Source: Cyclostephanos tholiformis (lineage: Eukaryota; Bacillariophyta; Thalassiosirophyceae; Thalassiosirales; Thalassiosiraceae). Taken from it: 21,205 bases of DNA. A program made the position numbers and the translations under genes. The notes under the pieces are model-generated. The model was not told where the DNA came from. It did no database searches and saw only the letters and a list, made by a program, of their open reading frames with translations. Positions 15,526 through 21,205 of this stretch are shown here, piece by piece (positions within the stretch are counted from its first letter, which is position 1; each line of letters begins with the position of its first letter). The stretch lies in the NCBI GenBank assembly GCA_036939975.1, contig JALLPB010000487.1, forward strand, positions 1-21,205, read 5' to 3'.

Positions 15526-17164
15526 ATGACTGGTACCGAAATCAAATCGTCCCACGAGGACGTCCACGACGTGAAGCTCACTCCGCTCCTACTATTCAAA
15601 TACATTCTTTCTGTCGGTGTCTTGATCTTTTCCATCATTCTCGTCGGCGCGCTCATGTTCACAGGTAACACCCGCGTGTCAAAGGAGACCAACCCATGGG
15701 TTTGCCTCCTTGTCTGCGTGAGTATCACTTATTTCTTTTTCACCTTCATGTGGGTAATAATTGCGCAAACCGATTTCATCCCCTTCCTCATATGCCGACC
15801 TCTCGGATATTCTCCAATGCCTACAACCCAACCAGATCTTGGCGATTACATGGCTCACCATGATCGAGGGACAACAGGCATCCCTCGTCGGTCTCCCACC
15901 CGTTGACCCCGAACTTTACAAGGACAGCCACCCGATAACCTACAAAAACGGCGCCCTGGCCTTCAAGGGGGACAATCTAGACCGTTACCTGATGGGACGT
16001 CAGTTCATGGTCCTCATGGTAGTTTTCGTGGTCAACCAGTGCGGTCAACCCCTTGACCCCACGGTCGATGTCCTCGGTATGCCCGATTGGGTCAGGTTCG
16101 TTTTCTTGGACATCGGATTGGGCATGATCGTCTTCACGTGTGTCCTCGGACAGCTCCACACTCAGGTCAACGCGACTCACTGCATGATCGACTTCATAAA
16201 CAACTATTTCGCGCTATTCACCCTCTACACGGCGATGTGCGTCGAATTCACGGGCATCATGCACAGTGCCTACCTCATCCAGAACCTCATGTCCGCCGTG
16301 TCTGGCAAGCCAATCATTTCTAACGAGGAGCCAAAGACCGGCTTTACATTTGCGTTCTACTGGGCCCGCGTCCTTATGTCCTTGTGCATTCTTGGGTTCT
16401 GCATGGCGGTGGTCATGGTAGCCCTCGTCAACGGAGATACCATGGTTGCCGTCAAGTACCCAGGCATCTCAGTTGGCCTTTCCATCTTCCTCTTCTTCTT
16501 CTTCATGACCGTTGTTGGTACGCTCGAGGCAATGCAAATTGCCTATTTCTGCTCGGCGAAGCTCACGTGGGAAGAACGCGCACAAGGCTACTTTGGCAAG
16601 AAGACTAACCACATCCTTTTCAGCGGCAATGGGCGTAACTTCCCCGGATTCATGATCGGGCGTCAGCTCACCGTGGTCGCAAGTTTCTTCCTCGTCGCCT
16701 CCATTACTGGCTTGAACATCAAGCCGGGCGAGGGCAACAACATCTTCGGCATCTCCGATGGTGCCCAACAGTTCTTGAACTTCGGATTCCACGGCGCCGT
16801 TATTACCACCATCCTTGCCTCCATCACCTGGCAATACGCCGCATCGGCCTTTCCAGATGTCTTCATGAACAGTCCCTTCACCTTCTGCCTTCTTATCTTA
16901 GCCCTGTGCCTCGAGGGTACCGGAATCTGCCACGGCGCCTGGGTCATCGCCCGCGTCCTCAAGAAGGTTACCAAGCTCCAGTACGATGAGGTCTACATCG
17001 GCACCCCCGAGGAGCGTATGGCCAGCAGCAAGCCCGACAAAGAGAGGACCGCGGCTCAGGATGTCGGTCACCTGGCTGGAGGTGGATTCGCCGGCTTCGC
17101 GTGCGGATCTCGCGATGCCCTCGATGGTCCCATCCGATCCAAGGATGCCATTGATGGCGTGTAA
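15526..17164 (+). CDS. SIT: Silicon transporter (SIT family), two exons
   Basis: Exon 1 is 15526-15717, exon 2 is 15836-17164; the spliced protein has 506 residues. SITs carry silicic acid, probably with sodium, across the diatom plasma membrane or vesicle membranes for cell-wall building. Ten membrane spans are visible as two related five-span halves. The first signature pair is EGQQ (75-78) and GRQ (118-120). The second is EAMQ (295-298) and GRQ (339-341), with near-identical spacing (43 and 44 residues). EGXQ is the family norm, so the second motif has Gly changed to Ala (gca, 16529-16531). Other family sequence includes ASLVGLPPVDPELYKDSHPI and GDNLDRYLMGRQ in half one and LCLEGTGICHGAWVI in span 10. 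The C-terminal 70 residues are hydrophilic without an obvious coiled coil, unlike several described diatom SITs. It diverges from the TrmO-like gene and converges on the NDH2 gene. Confidence 0.93.
15718..15835 (+). other. SIT intron, 118 bp
   Basis: The donor is gtgagt and the acceptor ccaaccag, phase 0. Splicing joins WVCLLVC to ILAITWLTMIEG and restores membrane span 2 just before the EGQQ motif. Reading through the intron keeps an open frame for only 63 more codons and then stops at 15906, so a retained intron would give a 126-residue truncated protein. Confidence 0.9.
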
Positions 17165-17735
17165 AGAGAAGTTTTCTTTCTTCCCGGCGCCAAACTAGAG
17201 AGTGATCGTTTTTTTGTAATGAAGCAGTGCGAGATCTATTCATTGAGGTCCATGCGCGAAGTTCTTAGTTAGAAATATATGTATTATGTTTGCCATGTTA
17301 AGGTCCATGAGACTTTACTTAGATCCAAAGTTGAACAAATCCATTTGTTTGTTAAGTATCATGCTCTATATTATATTTGCTTCACACCCACGAAATGTGA
17401 TGAGTCCAGAAGAGAGGTAAGGACACTCGACCTTATCCTGAGCACAAGAGCTTATTGTGTCCTAGTCTTTACGCGCTGATAACGAAAAAAGAAGTAAGGG
17501 ATCTGCTGACTTCATCTCTGAAGAGAATCCGGGAGGAATCTGTATTTACACAAGATAGAATACCATTCTAAAGATGAGACCTTGAATTGTGCTCTTAGGA
17601 ATCAGTGAGCGTCATTTCTACTTTCATAACGCCCCCCCCCCCTCCCCTGCTTTCTGTGCCGAATTCGATGCCTAAAAAGAGTCAAGTCAGTTATCTAATC
17701 TAAATTTCTTCTCGTGTCTAATGTATACTTCAGGC
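17165..17735. other. Convergent 3' intergenic region
   Basis: This region holds the 3' ends of the SIT (+) and NDH2 (-) transcripts. It contains a run of 11 C (17632-17642) within a longer C/T tract. I see no gene, no strong polyadenylation hexamer and no repeat structure. Confidence 0.5.
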
Positions 17736-19738
17736 CTAAAGACGCGTTATGTCACGACCAAACGCCTCCGTCCTCAACCAGTCAAACGCGATCAGCGCTT
17801 GATTCCTCGTCGATGCCTGCTTCGTGAGGTAAACCGTCCGCCAAAGCGCGAACGCGATTTTCCCCGAGTAATTGAAGAGTGGCACGTCCCCCAACATCAC
17901 CTGGTTGAGCGCCTCCTCCTGTCCAACGTACGCCAACAGCCCCAAGCTGAGGAAGTCAAATCCCGGCGCCTCCTCCAATCCCCTAGCGACGAGCCACGCC
18001 CTAAGGAGTGAGTAGTTCGACGCGGAATCCGACGTCTCCTCCGGCAATGCCGGCGGCGTACGCGATAGGTCATATCCGCGATTGAGCATCCTAGCGAGGA
18101 AAGCGCCCTGTTGACCGGCGACCTGCGCCGTCTGAGGCAGTGGCTCGGGAGTCACGTCGTACTTGTTTTGCTTCTCGAGGCACATCACGTCGCCTAAAAC
18201 TAGGATGCTACCGAAAGTTTCCGGGGTTGGCGTCGGACAGCGCAGCCACCGGTCCACATTTATCCTCCCTCCGGATCCCTTGGCCTCCTCGGGCAGTTGC
18301 GACAACAGCTCCCTCACGAATGGCACCGGGGCGTTACCTGCGGCCCAGATAGTGATAGCCAGGGGGATCGTCTCCTCGACGCCAACGCCCTTGTCCTTTA
18401 TCTTGATATAATCCCGTCCCACCTCGTTCAATCGCGTATTAAGCCTAACCTCCACGCCCTGCGATCGCAATGCCGACAATGCCTTACGGCGTAGCTCGCG
18501 GTCCATCGCCGGTAGGAGGTCGGACCCGCCGTGCACGAGCGTGATTAAAACGTCGTCACGCAGGTGCTGGTAGGCGCCGTCGGGCGATCCGCAAACCTGC
18601 CTGAAGAAATCGCTAAGCTCGCCGCAAAGCTCCACGCCGGTCGGTCCGCCGCCGATCACGGCGATCCTAAGCCTCCTGCGCCGTTCCTCCCTCGCGAACT
18701 CACGCATCGGACCCTCGGGGTAGTAGTATTCCTGAACGTTCGGACGACTCGCATATTCCAGAGCCTCGCCGATGGCCGTGCGCAGTCGCTTCGAGTCCTG
18801 ACTCGTCTTGAGGTTGAAGCAGTGTTCCTTGGCGCCCCTGACGATCGAGCTACGACTCGCGGTGCCCACGGCGCATATGAGGTGATCGTACGACAGCTCG
18901 ATGACGTCCCCCGCGCCCTTGGATGCGTCCCTAACGACAATGCCATCGGGGCCGTACACGATCTCGGTCTGGACCGGCTCAGGATCGAGGCGGCACGGCG
19001 CCTCCGACGCAAGGCCCCTGAAGGCGCCGGTGACGGTCGACATCGGAGTGAGCTGCACCTGGACCTTACGAGCGGCGACGTCCACGCCGATGGCGCGGCC
19101 TTCGACGAAGTTGTCAATCTTGGGGGAGGGGGGGGGGGGGAGGGAGAGAGAGGGGGGGGGGGCGAAGGGAAGTTGAGAAAAGGGAGAAAAGTAGTACGGG
19201 CTCGAAAAATGAACAATTTAAAAAACAAAAATCGTAACTCACGTGGGGATTCGTGACCCTGATCGGCTCCGTCATGCTCCTGTACTCGACCGTGCCCACC
19301 GCCGCGCTCGCGAGCATTGGAGTGAAGACGAAGTGATTCACCGGCGAGACCACCACGATGCGAAGGTCGTACGTGCTCGCCAACTTAACGAACGCATGCG
19401 CCGACCATCCCGTACCGAGCACGACCACGGTCCTTCGATCTTCCCTCGGCGAGTCCATGCCCTGCGATATGGACCTGCCCTCGAACTTGCCATTGCGCTT
19501 CTGCTGTCCGTCCTCGATGTTATCGAGTAAGCGCTGCAACAGCACCCGCCACTCGATGTCGGTCACGGAATAGGGCGATACGTCCATGAATAGCCTCTTG
19601 TAGGAGGTTTCCGTGGATACCATCTTCAGGAACCTGTCCTCCTCCGAGGGGGGGGAAGGAGGAGAGGGGTAGGCGTCGGTCGTCGTCGCGGGAGGATCGG
19701 CCGTCGTCGACGAAGTCATCGCCGTCATCGGGGCAGCG

Positions 19739-19778
<40 letters not shown>

Positions 19779-20916
19779 GCTTGCGATAACGCCATCCCCC
19801 CTCCCCCCGCCGTTGACGTTGCTGCTGCTTCTGCTCGTCGACGATCGTCCTCCTGGAGGCATCGGCCATCTCCGACGCGATGGCATCGACTCCCACGTCG
19901 ACGTTCGAGACCGTCGTCGGACGACGATGTTGTTGGGGGGGTACGAGGGGTACGTCCCCGTCCCCCCCCCCCCCTCCCCCCGACGTCAGGCCGAAGAAGT
20001 CCCCCTGCGCCTCCGTGGGCGTCCACGATCGCTGCCGTTTCCGGACCCGCCCGTCGTCGTCGTCGTCGACGATCGTCCTCCTGGAGGCGTCGACCATCTC
20101 CGACGCGATGGCGTCGACCATCGCCGGGTCGACGTTCGCGACCGTCGTCGTCGTCGTCGGTCGATCGAGGCCGAAGAAATCCGCCTGCGCCGCGGTGATG
20201 AGCGCGCGCGACGACGACGAGGACGACGACGACGACGTAGTCGACGGCGTCATCATCGTCGTCGTCATCGACTCGAACTTACGTTGCAATAATCCGATGT
20301 AACACTCGGCCTCCTCCTCGGTCAATTTCGATTCGAGCTCGCGGAGGTAATTCGTGAATTCCATCATCATCGGATCGTCGTCGTCGTCGTCGTCGTCGTC
20401 TCCTCCTCCACCTTCGTGGTCGATGAAGTCGCGTGCGTCGACGCTCGTATTCGGGGGAGGAGGAGGAGGAGGAGTCTTCCCGTATCGCCAATCCCGACGT
20501 GCGGCGGGTACGACGTCGACGTTCGCGGCCGATGCGAGCGACGTCGTACACGTCGACGCGGCGACGACGGGACGACGGCATCGACCGCCGACGGCATGGG
20601 GAGGGAGGAAGGCGGTTTCGATTCGGAGTCGGGACGACGACGGCGTGGCGGCGGCTACGGCCACGGCCTTCCTCGGGGTAGACGACTTGAAACGCGATGA
20701 AGAAGAAGACGACGACGACGAGGGGGACGAATGGGACGACGAGGACGACGAGGAGGGCATCGGTCGGAGCAGGAGTAGGACCGTCATCGCGACGAGGGCG
20801 CCGCCGCGACGATGACGATTACGATGGCACGACGTCGACGTCACGGAGCGGGCGCGGGCCGGGGGGGTAGTCATCGTCGTCATCGTCGTAGTCGTAGTAG
20901 TCGTAGTCATCTTCAT
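17736..20916 (-). CDS. Type II NAD(P)H:quinone oxidoreductase with a long N-terminal extension
   Basis: Exon 1 is 20916-19243, exon 2 is 19118-17736, giving 1018 residues; an in-frame ATG at 21039 would add 41. NDH2 enzymes pass electrons from NAD(P)H through FAD to quinone without pumping protons, in mitochondria or plastids. Residues about 494-1018 hold the enzyme: FAD site [13 protein letters not shown] (about 497-509), [23 protein letters not shown](P)H site [15 protein letters not shown] (from about 712), [11 protein letters not shown], a second FAD contact ILVLGDVM, quinone-side [10 protein letters not shown] and a membrane-binding end with [10 protein letters not shown] and FGRDITRL. 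The first 490 residues are low-complexity (Thr, Ser, Asp runs) with a hydrophobic segment VAMTVLLLL (about 42-50) and ETAFLPP (about 100-106), which recalls a diatom plastid cleavage motif but lies far from it. Duplicated blocks are described separately. The start is uncertain; I prefer 20916 because a TATA-like run lies about 30 bp upstream. Confidence 0.93.
19119..19242 (-). other. NDH2 intron, 124 bp
   Basis: The donor GTGAGT follows codon CAC (EPIRVTNPH), and the acceptor CCCCCAAG precedes ATTGACAAC (IDNFVEG), phase 0. Its 3' half is an extreme C/T tract, seen on the plus strand as long G runs with GAGA, which serves as the polypyrimidine tract. Without splicing, the exon 1 frame would run 42 more codons into non-family sequence. 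Confidence 0.88.
19737..20249 (-). repeat. Internal duplications and GTC microsatellites in the NDH2 N-terminus
   Basis: Two blocks are repeated at protein level: AQADFFGL and AQGDFFGL, 60 residues apart, and [17 protein letters not shown], 76 residues apart. On DNA the sequence tcgacgatcgtcctcctgga is found before 19860 and again before 20088 (offset 228 bp). WRYGK and WRYRK form a third weaker pair. GTC runs at about 19738-19775 and 20374-20399 encode poly-Thr and poly-Asp. Confidence 0.85.
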
Positions 20917-20937
20917 CGTCGATCGGATCTCGTTTCT

Positions 20938-20958
20938 TCGGTAATATAATATTATATT
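20938..20958 (-). promoter_or_regulatory. TATA-like run before the preferred NDH2 start
   Basis: The minus strand reads gaatataatattatattacc, ending about 20 bp before the ATG at 20916. It is the only strongly A/T stretch in very GC-rich surroundings. It could be a TATA-type core promoter, but it lies inside the frame if the upstream ATG at 21039 is used. Confidence 0.35.
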
Positions 20959-21039
20959 CCGTGTGGCCCCCTCTTCTCTAACGAAGGCGGCAGCAGGAGC
21001 GCACTTCGCTCCCCACCCACTACTTTCGATCTCCCACAC

Positions 21040-21205
21040 GACGCCGCGCGTGAGTTGTGTTGATGGCGATATTTTATTTGTGATGAGAGGATGATGTTTT
21101 TGTAGGTTTTGTGTATTAATTATTACACGGCAATTCCTCGTCTCAATTTTGGGGGGGCGAATCTTTTTTCAGGGAGGGGGGGGGGGGGGGGGAACATCCT
21201 TGGTG
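21040..21205. other. Window edge, upstream of the NDH2 gene
   Basis: There is no gene here. The stretch includes a tattaattattacac A/T segment and a long G run near 21176-21192. It may contain further promoter sequence of the NDH2 gene or of a gene beyond the window. Confidence 0.4.

Noticed and set aside
15526..15906. Separate 126-codon membrane protein gene
   Set aside because: It is SIT exon 1 read through the intron; splicing at good GT-AG sites restores the family sequence.
18564..19256. 230-codon plus-strand frame opposite the NDH2 gene
   Set aside because: It spans the NDH2 intron and exon boundaries on the other strand, has no motif and ends in Gly runs from the intron polypyrimidine tract.
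19129..21192. Long poly-G/poly-C tracts as possible quadruplex or regulatory structures
   Set aside because: The one inside the NDH2 intron is a polypyrimidine tract, and the others are simple homopolymers that may also be length errors.
1..21205. rRNA, tRNA or CRISPR features
   Set aside because: No cloverleaf with conserved T-loop, no rRNA core sequence and no regularly spaced identical repeats were seen by eye; a covariance-model scan was not possible.

Overview
The window looks like nuclear DNA from a diatom. The strongest evidence is a two-exon silicon transporter (SIT) gene with paired EGXQ-type/GRQ motifs and 10 membrane spans. Supporting signs are short GT-AG introns (118 and 124 bp), Cys-rich C-terminal modules of a kind I associate with diatom secreted and surface proteins, and transposon relics of types common in diatom genomes. 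The species cannot be named from the sequence.

Layout. 1-3371 is AT-rich, gene-poor and full of decayed mobile-element pieces: a pogo/Tigger-like DDE fragment (1394-1612, +), a very old copy of the tail of a reverse-transcriptase element (about 1066-1314, -), degenerate short repeats, and a long A/C-rich open frame (2728-3363, -). 3372-6025 is a nearly complete piggyBac-type DNA transposon with terminal inverted repeats; its transposase has a frameshift just before the Cys-rich tail. 6026-9107 (-) is a frameshifted reverse-transcriptase pseudogene (two N-terminal zinc fingers, RT core with YIDD, zinc knuckle, C-terminal region). Low-complexity A/C-rich frames run upstream of it to 10423. The piggyBac element appears to have landed in or beside the tail of this retroelement.

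10424-21205 is the host-gene part. A two-copy 63-bp tandem repeat precedes a type II membrane trypsin-fold protein (10773-12278, +) in which catalytic His is Ser and catalytic Ser is Gly, so it is probably a pseudoprotease. It converges on a TrmO/TsaA-family tRNA-modification gene (12879-14837, -) with an added N-terminal hydrophobic anchor and large low-complexity insertions. Divergent from TrmO is the SIT gene (15526-17164, +), with a 78-bp tandem duplication upstream. SIT converges on a type II NAD(P)H:quinone oxidoreductase gene (17736 to about 20916, -) with a roughly 490-residue repetitive N-terminal extension.

The host genes show no operon-like logic: orientations alternate and functions differ (surface protein, tRNA modification, silicic acid uptake, quinone reduction). 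The observations I rate highest are the pseudoprotease, the altered second SIT signature (EAMQ for EGXQ), the repeat-bearing NDH2 extension, the reverse-transcriptase architecture and the piggyBac terminal structure. I found no rRNA, tRNA or CRISPR features.
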